In this document: piece by piece, positions 30,610 to 41,920 of the stretch
Layout of the letters: every line of letters starts with the position of its first letter
Numbering within the stretch: the stretch's first letter is position 1
Source of the DNA: Micropterix aruncella
Taxonomy: Eukaryota > Arthropoda > Insecta > Lepidoptera > Micropterigidae
Assembly: GCA_944548615.1 (NCBI GenBank)
Contig: OX155950.1
Span: 33,339,170 to 33,403,169 of the forward strand
Reading direction: 5' to 3'
Length of the DNA stretch: 64,000 nucleotides
Position numbers and translations under genes: made by a program
Notes under the pieces: model-generated
What the model was told of the DNA's origin: nothing
The model's database searches: none
Seen by the model: only the letters and a program-made list of their open reading frames with translations

Positions 30610-31516
30610 AAAAAATAAACATTTTAGATCGTAAAATGTCGGGAAAGCGAAACATAACCAGGTTTACGCGAAGATGACTGTGATCTGGGGACTGACTTGC
30701 AGCCTTCCGAGATGAGACCAGCTTGCCTCTTTTTGGCGCAAAGCTGAAGATGGCCAATGCCCGGTCTATATATTTATACATCAGTGTCAGCTACCCTGTG
30801 CCTACCAGTGTAGCTACCCAAAAATGTTACCTTATTTCGTCTCAGCTCCATACATAATAGAGTAGCCAAAACTTGTTTATTGAGCGTAAAGCGCCACACC
30901 CATATTTATTAACATCGACATACCTAGTCACCACGTAAAAACATATAATTTGAATGTAATATTTACATACTCTAATTGCGGGTATTTAATTAACAGATAA
31001 ATTGCGGCAACGATACCGCAATCCGCTTCATATATAGGGACTCTTTTGCTCTCATGGGGGCAACATTCCATATGCTACATTCAGAAGCACTCGATTGCGG
31101 GCATATATCAATATCTTACTATCTACGCGATGATGATTGAGAATGATAGAAATATTAGAGCTGTATAATAATTGTTTCCTCGAATCTTATACAAGACGGA
31201 TGACTTTAGTATCTTTGTAATGTACCTATATTTATTATTATCTCCTAAAATATCGTTACTAATGTCATAAAAAAATCACAAGACACAGAATCAAAGACTA
31301 TCTATGGATGATGTATCACTTTAAAAAAACCTTACATTTTGCGCCAGCTAAAAAAAGGTTTTTGTAATATTTTCTAGAAATTTATTTTCACTGATGTCTC
31401 CGGCACCGAAAGAAGTAGATGCAACCATTAGAAACTCATTTTTAAAATCCCAATATCATAAATAAACCTGTTATCACTTTGAGAAAACGGTCCGCAATTG
31501 CAAACAGTGAGGCGGT
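30610..31516. other. Unassigned stretch
   Basis: No gene or repeat family recognised. Confidence 0.5.
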
Positions 31517-32177
31517 GTCGACTACACAGGCGAACCCGTCACCGTAGGCTGGTATAACGATATGTGGTCGTTCTTTCAGCCGTGGGATGAGCGTAGAAGA
31601 CTTAGAGGCAATACAAATCTACTGTCTAGCTATGCGAACATGCCCAACAGAGGCCAACGCCTTACGGTAAGGCACCGGGAAAGGTACCCAGCGGGCAGCC
31701 TCGCCCCCAGTCCAGTTTGGAAGGATATCTCCATCTGGAATTAACCATCAGGATACCTCCTTCCTTCCGACTGGTTCCAGGACCGAAGTCGCTTACGCGG
31801 CCTCTACCTGTTGTAGTCGCTTCAGCGGTAGTTCAATAATAATTTATCGCGGACCTGGGCGTCCTTTGCCTGTCATACCACTCGGAATGGGGTGGTCGTT
31901 TTAAGAATGGCATGGCAACAGGGCAACATCCACCCCCGCTGCTTAGGAGACAGTATATTTCCATAGTCCCCAGACTCCTTCGGTAATTAGTCAGAGTGCA
32001 CAACCGATTGGCGTCGAGTAACGTTGCGCAAACCGTCCAGTAGCGCCGAAAGGCAATCCCACCAGGAGAATCCGATCCACCAGCCGTGAAGCCTGATACG
32101 CGAGAGTCTTACCCGGGGTTGCCTTTCACACGAGGAGTCTTCTGAATAGATGGTCATTCGTGAGTTTTTCCGATCCG
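31517..32177 (-). repeat. GR-4, head lost to a LINE insertion
   Basis: Read on the minus strand, this copy ends in the hairpin GACGGGTTCGCC and TGTGTAGTCGAC at about 31517. Conserved blocks on the plus strand include AGCCGTGGGATGAGCGTAGA, GACAGTATATTTCCATAGT and CAAACCGTCCAGTAGCG. The head end is lost where the CR1/L2-type LINE begins at about 32178. A 60-codon frame at 31562 is not conserved in other copies. Confidence 0.75.
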
Positions 32178-32603
32178 AACTTCTTCCGATGCATACGATT
32201 CATCTTCGGTTTACGTAAGTATAATCACGTGTCCGACTATAGGGCACAGTTGAAGTGGTTGCCAGTACGCCAAAGAAGAAATGTTCATATACTTGCTCTC
32301 CTATATCGTGTACTCTCCCAATTAACACCATCCTATCTCCACGAGCTTCTTGAACCACTAAGTTCCCACGGTCTCGTACTTCGGTCAGCCTCTGACAGTT
32401 TATTAAAAATTCCGAGTCATAATAGTGAGTTCTATTCCTATTCTTTCTGTGTCCATGGTGCAAGACTCTGGAACGATCTCCCAGCAAATATACGAAACTC
32501 GCCTCTTTACCATCGTTTAAGACTCACCTTAAGGATTACTACCTTTCTAAGACGTAACCAGTTCTTCCCTTTCTCTCCTCTTCCTCTCCTCGGGCATTAT
32601 TAG
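32178..32603 (+). pseudogene. CR1/L2-type LINE ORF2, C-terminal part
   Basis: The frame reads NFFRCIRFIFGLRKYNHVSD, YRAQLKWLPVRQRRNVHILA, LLYRVLSQLTPSYLHELLEP and FCVHGARLWNDLPANIRNSP to the stop at 32603. 'L-x-W-L-P-V-R-x-R...L-x-Y-x-x-L...T-P-x-Y-L...L-R-S...G-A-R-L-W-N-x-L-P' is the standard ending of CR1/L2-clade ORF2 proteins. The frame is open over its length, so the insertion is fairly young, but the endonuclease and the RT catalytic core are absent. The ATG at 32160 lies in GR-4 sequence and is not the real start. Confidence 0.85.
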
Positions 32604-32695
32604 TTTTAAATTCTTCCACTTGTCTTTATGTTATGTAATAATCTTTATTTTCACAATGCGCGCATGTACCACTATGTTTAGGTTAGTTGTAAGAC

Positions 32696-32711
32696 ATTGC
32701 CATGTGGCAAT
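32696..32711 (+). other. Conserved 3' UTR stem-loop of the CR1/L2-type LINE
   Basis: ATTGCC-ATGT-GGCAAT. The same hairpin occurs on the minus strand at 41881-41896, and in modified form at 48221 and 10759. In other CR1/L2 systems such hairpins bind the element's RT (known); the role here is inferred. Confidence 0.7.
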
Positions 32712-32774
32712 AAGCTCGCCTTTTTGTATACTCATTAAGTGCAAATAAAGAGTTTATTATTATTATTATTATTA

Positions 32775-33544
32775 ATATGCCTTATACAGGTGGACCTGTT
32801 CAGAGTGACTCCTGGCTCCATAGCCATAATAGAACGTACCACCACTGACACGATCTATTCTAATCTAATCTGCCAATGAAAAAATCTTCAACTGACTGTA
32901 TTATCGTTTGTAAACGCACCGTCACTGATGACTATATGGATGAACTCTTTTACCGGAGCATACTTCACCCGACCTGTTTGGGTATTACTCCGGTCACTTT
33001 TTAATGATAAAATAAAAAAAAAACGTATGGTTCGTGCATTACTGGGCGCTGCCAGTGTTGGCCGCAGCCGCTGGTAATTTACTTGATTAATGAATACATT
33101 AATATATCACAGACGAGCCGAAAAAATGATTAATTACACTCCCGGTTAATATATTGAAAAAGCTTCATCGCTGGAATTTCGATAATTGCCTCTCCCTCTC
33201 CTTTTCGCACTTTTCAACACTTTGGTGAAATCGAAAAAATCTGTTTGAAACACTGTATTATATACTTTACCGAATTTCTTTTTAATAAAGCGGCATACAA
33301 TGCATCGCTGCTCAGGATATTGGTTATAATGAGCGCGATTTTTTTCCATTCGGTTTATAGACTCTTCTGTTTTTTTCTCTTCGATTTAACTGATCGACGA
33401 GGACGTATTTGTTTTCTTCTCTTTGATTTAACTGATCGACGACGACGACTGATTTTTATTTAAAACCCTTCATTTAAAAGATAATATTAACTCGTACTAC
33501 TAACACGTAAACTAAGGAATCTTTCAATTCCCTCCAATATGGTA
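32775..33544. other. Unassigned stretch
   Basis: No gene was recognised. TTCGATTTAACTGATCGACG and TTTGATTTAACTGATCGACG (33380-33440) form a short tandem duplication. Confidence 0.5.
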
Positions 33545-33945
33545 CGCAATAATTTGATCCTTAATCTATGCACGCGTATAGCAAACTGCTACTTATTCTC
33601 TGTCCTCCTATTCGGAGCTGAGACCTGGACACTCACAGAAATGATGGCCAAACGCCTTGAAGCGTTTGAGATGTGGGTGTATCGGAAAATGCTCTAAATA
33701 TCTTGGGTCTAGAAGGTTAGAAATACAACAGTCCTTCAAAGACTAGGTAATTAAAAAAGGCACAAAGGTACCTACTCAAAACCATAAAGAGTTGCAAGCT
33801 TGAATACTTAGGCCACATAATGCGCAACCCCAAATACGAACTCCTGCAAATAATAACCCAGGGAAAAAGTCAAGGCAAGAGGCCTGGGCGGCTAATTGTA
33901 TCATGGCTGCAAAAAAGAATTACACTACGATAGGCAAACTTCTCA
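33545..33945 (+). pseudogene. RTE-like LINE RT C-terminal remnant
   Basis: The plus strand reads CTRIANCYLFSVLLFGAETW, TLTEMMAKRLEAFEMWVYRK, ML, a stop, ISWV-like residues, then in shifted frames LEYLGHIMRNPKYELLQII and GKSQGKRPGRLIVSWLQKRI. The order 'V-L-L-F-G-A-E-T-W-T-L...L-E-A-F-E-M-W...R-K-M-L-x-I-S-W...L-G-H-I-x-R...G-K-R-x-P-G-R' matches the post-palm region of RTE/craTL-type ORF2 proteins. Stops and frameshifts show decay. No boundaries were found. Confidence 0.75.
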
Positions 33946-34786
33946 TCGCAGAAGAGGTCATGCTTCTACTGCAAGTATTCTTGAAGGCAGTTAGTTACAC
34001 GTACCCGCCTCCTGGATTGTTGCAAATCCTGGATTTACAGGGATTGCGTGAATAACGCCTCTGTTTGCGCTGAGGTCTATTTTACGTTCGCTGGTAGGAA
34101 TGTTTAAATCGTAGAAAACGTAAACAATATCACCCGTTACTCAGCCTTACAAATGAGTCATTTAACCGTTTTAATGAAATACAAAAAAAAATAAAGGTGA
34201 TACGATCTGCTTACTGTCGTATCATGCACTCGTTTATCACAATAAACGCTTCGTAAAATGCCCCATTATGACTAAAACGTGCTTTTGTTATGCGGCCATA
34301 ATCCGCGAAGTGATACATATCTCTACGTCAAAACGCTTCCATCGTATAAAGTTACCAATATGGGAGGTAGACGCAATGACAAAAGAGGGTTTTCCCTCTG
34401 CCTCTCTCTCTCATTCGGAAAACGGACCACTTAGCCTCTCGAGGCGTTTATTTTTCATCCGATGCTCTCTCCTGTTCCTGTAAAACTGGTCTTGTTCATT
34501 TTTATGCTTAGCGAATTAACCGTGGCGCTTGTTTTCGTTGGAGCGTAATTGCCTTCATAACGACTTGCGCTGTTTTTACACGAGCGAAGATAATAAAAAA
34601 AACTCCCCTTGGCTCTTTTTAAAAACGCCGATGACAGTGTTTAAACGTATCGCAAAGATATGATACTGATAGATAATTCCAGCATAATGGATGTAGTTAA
34701 TTTTTGAATAAATCTATATAATTGAAGTCAAGCAATCATATTCATTAGAGCCGTATTTACAAGTCAGAGATATTACTTAACGACTC
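33946..34786. other. Unassigned stretch with GC-richer island
   Basis: No gene was recognised. 34240-34640 is non-repeated and GC-richer, with TTAGCGAATTAACCGTGGCG and GAGCGTAATTGCCTTCATAA; possible conserved non-coding DNA. Confidence 0.4.
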
Positions 34787-34790
34787 TTAA

Positions 34791-35261
34791 CCCTTTAAGG
34801 ACCATGGGACATATGGGTCCCATAACTTTTACATGTCCTATAACTTTAATAAAAATCATTTTATAAATTATCGAATACGAATCATTTATACATTATATTT
34901 TTTCCGTATTATTGAAGCAAAAAAATATTGTTTTAAAATATACAGTAATATTTTTCTAAAAATATCGCAAATTACCATCGAACTGGTGATTTTAAATAAA
35001 TAAATAAAATATTTATGGCGATTTTTCCAATTAGATTTTTTCTTTCAGTATTTTTCTAGTACCTACACATGATTTCTGAGTTAAATATTTAAATAATCAT
35101 ATTTCCGAGAAACTTGTAACTTTGCATCTTTATGCACCACAGGGACACATGTCCTACCAATTTTCACAAAACTTGACATACATGTTATTTACATCGCCCT
35201 TTGACATTTTTACGTATCAAAAATTTCAATGCTCTACTGCAAAGCTTATGTTCCTCAAGGG
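34791..35261. mobile_element. TTAA-flanked MITE 3 (piggyBac-like)
   Basis: TTAA at 34787-34790 and 35262-35265 flanks 471 bp with inverted ends CCCTTTAAGGACCATGGGAC and the right end mirror ATGTTCCTCAAGGG. Internal ACATGTCCTA-type motifs occur near both ends. AT-rich and non-coding inside. Confidence 0.75.
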
Positions 35262-35265
35262 TTAA

Positions 35266-35986
35266 GAAGACTAAACGTGATTCATGACTTTTTCTTTTAT
35301 ACTTTTGCCATACATTTGAAATATTTATTCATTTATTTATTGGCTAAAATGTATACAACATATTTATTTATTTTAAAAAAAAACATTGTAGATTAACACT
35401 AGTATAGGCATTTATACATTGCAAATTATCATATAATATAAAGGACCTTAAAAAAAATAATTTTGAAAGAAAAAAATAAAAAGAGAAAACAAAACAAAAC
35501 ACAATATTAAATTTTATGAATATAATCGTGGAATCGATATGGTTTAAAGTAGCATTGAATATTTACATACAAAGCTAGATATTATTTATAATACTATATG
35601 TAATATACGTACACATATGGTAATATCTAACTTGTAATATCAGCTCTGCAATATTGAGTACAAATTTAACAATGACAGCCATTGCTGTGTTGGTGATTAA
35701 TTAATTTATTTTATTTTATCTGTATCCAAACTTTTCTCTGGTCGTAACGGTCGCCGTTCCATCGGGTTCAGAAGAGGGAGGAAGAGAGAGTGCACCCGTG
35801 ATCGCGCGCCCACCTGTGCACTATAATATAGCCTGCGCACTTGACTGCTTCCGAACAATGGATGGAGAAGACTAAAGAAGTCACTAAAATCTACAATGCA
35901 GTCGCTATGGCCGATCACGGCTAGAAGGATATACACATATGGTATTCATACTCACACACATATATGGACATTATTGGACATATGAT
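35266..35986. other. Unassigned stretch, LINE tail at left
   Basis: TTATTCATTTATTTATTGGC at 35327 suggests a minus-strand LINE 3' end with a TTTA-type tail; nothing coding supports it. 35740-35920 is GC-richer and unassigned. Confidence 0.35.
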
Positions 35987-36186
35987 TTATAAATAAGATA
36001 AAAACTAATTTACCGAGTGAAGTTTGTAAGACCCAGAGTTTCGGCGATGTTTCAACCGCCGTTGTCCAGGGTAGACTTTATACCCTGCTTACCGCAGTCT
36101 ACCCTGGACAACAACGGTTGCAACATCGCAGAATTGCCGGGTGTTGCACATTTCACGCGGTGAGTTTGTTTTTATCTTATTTATAA
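35987..36186. mobile_element. FB2 copy 3, compact 200-bp foldback element
   Basis: The ends TTATAAATAAGATAAAAAC and GTTTTTATCTTATTTATAA are perfect 19-bp inverted repeats, and the arms remain complementary almost to the centre (CCGTTGTCCAGGGTAGACT against AGTCTACCCTGGACAACAAC). The loop holds TTATACCCTGCTTACCGC. Non-coding. Related copies are at 26173 and 30078. Confidence 0.85.
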
Positions 36187-36451
36187 TGTTAAACAACCGC
36201 GACAGTTTTCGATTTCAACATGCATATTTGTTTAGTACCTACTAAAATAATTTATACAAAATTTAATTTCCTTGTACGTAAATTCATGTATTTGTCACAC
36301 CATCTATTATCGAGCTTGAAAATTGTATTTTTTGCACGACAAAAATGTCGACACCGAAGTGAACGACTTTCAGTTGTTTGTCGACTTTCGACTTTCATTA
36401 TATGAAATTTGATGTGCATAAAGCTGATTTTTAGTATATTTTAAGGTAAAT

Positions 36452-36872
36452 GCGCTCACGCACACTCAATGCATCGATGCACGTAACTTTTTACATGACT
36501 GGCCACCTAAACAGGAGTGTAATGCGTTCAGGGTTCATCTATGTATGTTTTCCATTTCTTTTTTCCACCATAACTTCGAAAAGCTTAACCGATTTAGAAA
36601 GTGTGGTATTTTTAGAATATTTATGTCATTTCTAGTATCATAAGGTACCTTAACTGTCCAAATATCATGTAAGTAGTTATCTAAATATCCAAATGTCAAT
36701 AAATTAACATAAATATATCGTGTTTAGCGTCAAATGAAAGGTTTGAGTTAGTACGTTCCGGAAATATACATGTATCCGTATAGATAAATACATAAACCAC
36801 AAATGTTTTATGAAAAAAACTTTTAAAAAAATATATTAATACGATAGTTTACTTTCTGGAACGCCAGTCGTG
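36452..36872 (-). repeat. DR copy 2, ~400-bp dispersed repeat
   Basis: Minus-strand copy. On the minus strand it reads TAAACTATCGTATTAATATA, CTTTCATTTGACGCTAAACA, ATTTGGATATTTAGATAAC, TCTAAATCGGTTAAGC and GATGAACCCTGAACGCATTA. The last block is shared with copy 1 (GATGAACTCTGAACACATTA), which extends the family beyond the core. An A-rich run precedes it on that strand. Confidence 0.75.
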
Positions 36873-38884
36873 TTTTTTATTTTTTTTAAATATATTTATT
36901 TGTATCTTGAAATATAGATGTTACTTTTACGCAGAGATACAGTAATAAACATACGACGAACGAGCCGAGCTGTCGAACATTTCATACTTACCTTCCTTAT
37001 TATATGTTAATCTCGACGAGTACGGGCTATCACAAATCACGATAATGCTTTTTAATATCGAGGGCCGCGCTCGTGTAATTCAACCGTTCGGTCTTTGTGT
37101 CGGGCTCGAATGATAAATAGTACCGACCGATTTCAAAACGCATTCAACCGAGAGAGCGCACTTTCGACTCTTTCAATTTTGACAATCTGTGCCTTAAATG
37201 GACGATCTCTTTAGCGTGAGATTGCCGACTAAGCGACCCATTGATATCAAAAAGATAGACACCCATATTAGAAAAAAAGAAGAGGAAGAGTAGGTGCCTA
37301 CACTGGGAAAGAGCGACATATTTGGACCTTTCACATTCGCTGGTATTAAGGTAAATTTGGCGAATCGCTTTTATCCGAATCTCGCTGCTGTGCAAACAAC
37401 GTTAAACAATTATTCAAACAAAACTACTTGAAAACTTATGAAGTAAAGTATGGCTATAAACTTTCAGTTGTCTTATTTGTGCACTGGTTTGAGCAGCATC
37501 GTGAACCGAATCGAAAAATCGGGAACTCGTTTATTTTGCGTTACAGAATAGCAACTATAACATCGGCTAATAGCGATAACATAAATATATGGATGATACA
37601 GTTAAAAAGCAGTGGGTGATAAGTCGTTGAAATCAGAACTTATTTCTGTAGAAAATCAAGTACAAATATACGTAAGACCATTTGTAGATTCTTGTAGATG
37701 TGTCGTAGATCCTTGAGACCATTTGTAATTCTGTAAGGATGTAATACATGAAATTTATTAAGCTAACAAATTAAACACATGGTAAATGAAGACTACAGAT
37801 TAGCAGAAATGCATTTAACATTTTCTACCTCGGCAAAGTTAACACCAGAAAAGAATAATAACATTCCAGTATTACCACTACGTTGTATTTTTATGGTATT
37901 GTAACGGCCCTTAAGTATCGTTACATGCAATCAACAAATGCATTGATTTCCAGTGAAATACACTGACACAATTCAGCTATTATTCTACCTCGTGTAGCGA
38001 TGAATGAGCACGATGAAACAATACTTTTACTCGGAATATTTTGGATTGCATCATTTCTCGACCTATATAAATCGGCGAGAAAGCAACCAAAGTATCATTC
38101 CTCTAGTGATCACGTCCCCCAAGACAGCGACGGCATACCTCGGTACCCCGTCTTCTTGGTTTCCTCCAAGACAGCGACGGCTTACCTCGATACCCCGGCA
38201 TCTTGGTTACCTTTTCCTTCCTTTCCTTATCTAGGCGAGAAGCATCAGTCTGCATTCCCACAGACTTGAGCCGTGCCCAGTACGAGATACTAGGAGAACA
38301 AGTACAATCCTCTTCCATACACCCTCGTAGCTTCAGGCAGATAGCCACTACATTCGCGTCAATATATCCTATTCTGGAAGCGTTACAAACTGGCAATATC
38401 GAACTTTCAATAAACACCTTCTGATATTCTTAAAATCGACTTTTATTACGGAGATAAACCGCAAGTTGACACCACCACCTCACACCGAATAAATTGGAGT
38501 CTAGTGAGGGGTGGTCCCTCACAGTATCATGTCCACCACCAAAATATGGCTATCATTACCTATTACAACTTTGTTGTCTGCAGCTGTGAAGAAGAATGTC
38601 ATGGAACTCTGAAAACTATTCTTGTATAGATTCCTGAATCAACATACGGTTATTTATTTTGGTCTCTTTTCTAAACATTTTACCATGGACAATTAGATAC
38701 AAAATGTTATACATATCTTATAGGATATATTATATAACATTCATTCAAATATTAATAATATTATACAATTTTATCCTATGTTGCTATCATTACTCCATAA
38801 AAACTTTTGTAAATATCATATAGTTTTAGGTATACGCTGCTCAATAAAGAAAGAAGATTTAATTGTTTTCAATAATAAAAATAA
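36873..38884. other. Unassigned stretch with GC-richer island
   Basis: No gene was recognised. 36950-37420 is a GC-richer, non-repeated island (AATATCGAGGGCCGCGCTCG, TCGAATGATAAATAGTACCG) that may be conserved non-coding DNA. The rest is AT-rich with short chance frames. Confidence 0.4.
38119..38212 (+). repeat. Two-unit tandem repeat, 47-bp period
   Basis: CCAAGACAGCGACGGCATAC and CCAAGACAGCGACGGCTTAC start at 38119 and 38166; each unit contains TACCCCG and ends CTTGGTT. It lies in a region open in several frames, with no recognisable product. Confidence 0.85.
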
Positions 38885-39255
38885 TAAAATACACGAATGC
38901 CGTTACAAAAAGTGAACTATTGTATTTATAATATTTTTCTACGGTGTTTTATGAAATATTTGTGGTTTATGTATTTATTCATATAGATGCATGTATATTT
39001 TAGAAATTTACTAAATCAGACCTTTCATTAAACACTAAACACGATATGTCTATGTTAATTTATTGATATTTGGACAATTTGACATTTCGACAACTACTTA
39101 GTTGATATTTGGACAGTTAACGTCCCCATGACTTTTGGGATGATATAATAATTCTAACAATATCACACACTGCTAAATCAGTTCAAGCGTTTAGAAGTTA
39201 TGGTTGAAAGAAACGGAAAACATAACACTTTTTTTGTTGGGGAGTCTTGTAAAAA
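38885..39255 (+). repeat. DR copy 3, ~400-bp dispersed repeat
   Basis: Conserved blocks are GTTACAAAAAGTGAACTATT, TTTCATTAAACACTAAACAC, GATATTTGGACAATTTGACA, TTTTGGGATGATATA and AAGCGTTTAGAAGTTATGG. It is preceded by an A-rich run (AATAATAAAAATAATAAAAT). Confidence 0.75.
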
Positions 39256-39259
39256 TGGG

Positions 39260-39845
39260 CAAGTCTCAAGCGTAGGTATATATATATATATATATGTCCA
39301 TTCTACATAGATAAATATAGATCAAACGAAAGTGTTATATCAATCTTACGCCCGGTTGGTTGTAACAACGCCTACTGACAAGGCGATCGCGTCTTGCCGC
39401 GAGGAACAAAACAAGCAAGGCGATAACAATATCGTTCACGGTAACGGTGATTATGTCGCGCGGAGTCACCATCAATCTCGTACTTTATTGTAAGACCGCC
39501 GGACCGATAGACAGTTCACTGACACCGTCCAAAGCTCGCCCGGTTGCGTGGGCAATCTATTCAGCCTCCCCGGCCGTGACATGTAAAGTGGAGAGAGATT
39601 GGGTTAGTGAGATAATTACGAGCATCGAATTCGATCCAGTTTTCGAAAGGGATACACTGGTTTCTGTTTCATCCGATTTGGAAGTAATATCGTTAGTGTG
39701 AGATGTGGTTTCACTAGATAAAAATCAGCTGCTGAAGCTTGATCGTGAGGTACCGGCGTTCGTGGATGTCAATGCGTTTCGCCATACGTACATTGAGAGC
39801 ATTGAATCCGGGTTACCAACTTAAACCCTGTGAATGCTAGCCTAC
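39260..39845. other. (TA)9 run and GC-richer unassigned island
   Basis: A (TA)9 tract lies at 39276-39293. 39340-39830 is GC-richer with an 84-codon open frame (39447-39701), in which no motif was recognised. It ends at the palindrome next to GR-5. Confidence 0.4.
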
Positions 39846-39908
39846 CGCTACCAAATTATTGAATAAGCTAGCACTAATAGTGCTAGCTTATTAAATAATT
39901 TGGTAGCG
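39846..39908. repeat. 63-nt palindrome across a GR insertion junction
   Basis: CGCTACCAAATTATTGAATA... mirrors ...TATTAAATAATTTGGTAGCG around a single central A, with one mismatch. The right arm consists of flank, the left target duplication of GR-5 and the first 8 bases of GR-5, so the palindrome spans the insertion junction. Confidence 0.9.
39887..39900 (+). repeat. Left target-site duplication of GR-5
   Basis: CTTATTAAATAATT here matches CTTATTCAATAATT at 40594-40607 with one mismatch in 14. Confidence 0.8.
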
Positions 39909-40593
39909 TATGGTTTCGGTGCAGCTTGGGCCATAAGATCCATTTTGTTCTCGGATCAGCTCACGATTCAGCTCCTATTTAGAAGCCTCCTCGTCTGGAA
40001 GGCTACCCCGGGTAAGACTCTTTCGTCTCAGGCCTCACGGCTGGTGACCGGTTTCTCCTGGTGGGATTGCATCCCGGCGCTACTGGACGGTTTTCGCACC
40101 GTTCGGCATCGTCAATCGGATGTGCACTCTGACTAATCGCCGAAGGAGTATGTAGACTATGGAAATATACTGTCTCGGTGGATGTAGATCTGTCCTCAAA
40201 CACTTTTAAAATGACCATTTGGCTAACTGGTCCTGATTTCTGGCTTTGGTCCGCGATAGATTCAAGCTGAATCGCCGCTGAATTTCGGCAGGTAGAGGTC
40301 GCGTAAACGACTTCGGTCCCGGAATTAGTCGGGAAGAGGGAGGTATCCTAAAGGTTAATTCCAGACGGAGATATCCTACCAAAACTGGTAGTCAGGGAGC
40401 GAGGTAGCTCTGGGTTACCTTCCTAGTGCCTCGCCGTAAGGCGTTGGACTCTGGCGGGTTCGTGGCTTTGCTGGACGATAGGTGTGTGCCATCCCAAAGT
40501 CTTCTACGCTCATCTCACGGCTGAAAGAACAATCACATATCGTTATACCAGACTAGGGTGACGGGTTCGCCCGTTGTAGTCGACACTTCGAAA
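39901..40593 (+). repeat. GR-5, best-bounded copy of GC-rich repeat (693 bp)
   Basis: The copy is bounded by a 14-bp target duplication. The head reads TGGTAGCGTATGGTTTCGGT and GCAGCTTGGGCCATAAGATC. The conserved landmark TCCGCGATAGATTC is at about 40250, AGGTAGAGGTCGCG near 40291, and the tail carries ATCGTTATACCAGACTAGGG, the hairpin ACGGGTTCGCCCGT and TGTAGTCGACA. It has no poly(A), no terminal inverted repeats, and no frame conserved with other copies. An imperfect A-box-like segment (TAGCGTATGG) at the head hints at Pol III transcription, but the B box is not convincing. Confidence 0.8.
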
Positions 40594-40607
40594 CTTATTC
40601 AATAATT

Positions 40608-41827
40608 AGCTCATTAATAATGAATACTCTCTCTTTCTCTGACACACACGTATGCTATCTCACACTCTCCTTCGCTGCCTTTAATGTATCTCTAATTACC
40701 ACTGCCAGATTTACTCTTTTCCCTAACCAGTAATTTCTGCAACACCGTATCGCCCCGCATTTCCGACACGAGGAAACCGAAAGTTTAACATAAGTAATGC
40801 GCATCAAAAAGCGCACCGAGGGCGTCACAGCTGCCGCTCTGATTCGCTTCGCAAATTCAAATTTTGGCGCATTCGTTGCGCGCGCGCAATTTCGCCGAAG
40901 CCGATTCCGAGTTCGCGTGGTCGTCGCGCCTGCGGCCCGTGGGGCGAAAAAGTATTACGCGAGACGGCAATGCTCGGTCGGTCTCGAGCCAATAATGGCG
41001 TTTGTGCCCCGGAGTGTTCACGCATTGCGCGCGGAAAACAAATTATTGTTGCATCAATAATATACAATAATGGCTGGCCGAAGACGGAGCGCTGGAGAAT
41101 AATCACCTCGGCTCTGAGAGGCGAACGTATCACTCCCATTCGAGCGCCTTCACCTTGACTGACGAGCACTGCAGGCTGGCAGTTCTAATCAGAGATGAAG
41201 GTTAAAGTGCTAGACGAGTTTTGCATAGCAAACTAGATCGAAGAGTATATTAAAAATATATATAGTAAGGTGTATTCAATACCACAGGTATCTTATTACT
41301 AAGTTATATAAAAAAAATAAACAAATCTCATCATATAAAACATATATCATACAAATTGTCTGTGAGAACATTTTTTTTAAATATACTAATGCAACTACAG
41401 CTATAAATTCTAAAAACATTTTACACCAAACATCGTTCAGATCGTCGATCAGATTACTTGATGTAATGTAAAATGACTAATCACCGAAAATATAGGTTTA
41501 GTTTTAACAGATCATTTAAATGGTTATACAAGGTAAAAAATAATACTACATTAATGAAAGCGGATAATACTTTTAAGACAGGAATTGTAACTTTCGCGAT
41601 TTGAACCAGATTTGATTTACCACTCGAGAGGAGATATGTAACGTGCTGTGAGTGCATAAGAATACTGATTAGGATTTTTGCGACTCTTCGAATATAAAGC
41701 GTGGATATAAGCAAAGCAGCCAAAGCTGAGATTTATTTGCGACCTTGTATAAAAAATATTTAAGGCAGATTTGCCTTTTCAATGTGCGCTGCATCATGGG
41801 TTTATATGTATGTATTTGGGGTCTAAT
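40608..41827. other. Unassigned stretch with GC-rich island
   Basis: 40780-41170 is a GC-rich non-repeated island with overlapping open frames on both strands (87 and 114 codons) and no recognisable motif. It looks more like a CpG-containing conserved non-coding region than a gene (inference). The rest is AT-rich. Confidence 0.4.
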
Positions 41828-41920
41828 TATAATAATAAACTCTTTATTTTCACTTAATTAGTACACAAAAAGGTGAGCTTATTGCCACATGGCAATGTAT
41901 TATAACTAACCTAACCATGA
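41828..41920 (-). mobile_element. CR1/L2-type LINE 3' end, very short copy
   Basis: On the minus strand this reads TTGCCATGTGGCAATAAGCT, then CACC, TACTAATTAAGTG, AAATAAAGAGTTTATTATTA. It nearly equals the 3' end of the copy at 32178-32774, including the ATTGCC/GGCAAT stem-loop (41881-41896). Confidence 0.85.

Larger units (their letters stand above)
32178..32774 (+). mobile_element. 5'-truncated CR1/L2-type LINE with (ATT)n tail
   Basis: It contains the ORF2 tail, then a 3' UTR with the stem-loop ATTGCC/GGCAAT (32696-32711), CAATAAGCTCGCC, GCAAATAAAGAGTTTATT and an (ATT)n tail. It inserted into GR-4. Confidence 0.85.

Noticed and set aside
40797..41169. Overlapping 87- and 114-codon frames
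   Set aside because: GC-rich island with frames on both strands and no recognisable motif; long frames are expected by chance at high GC.
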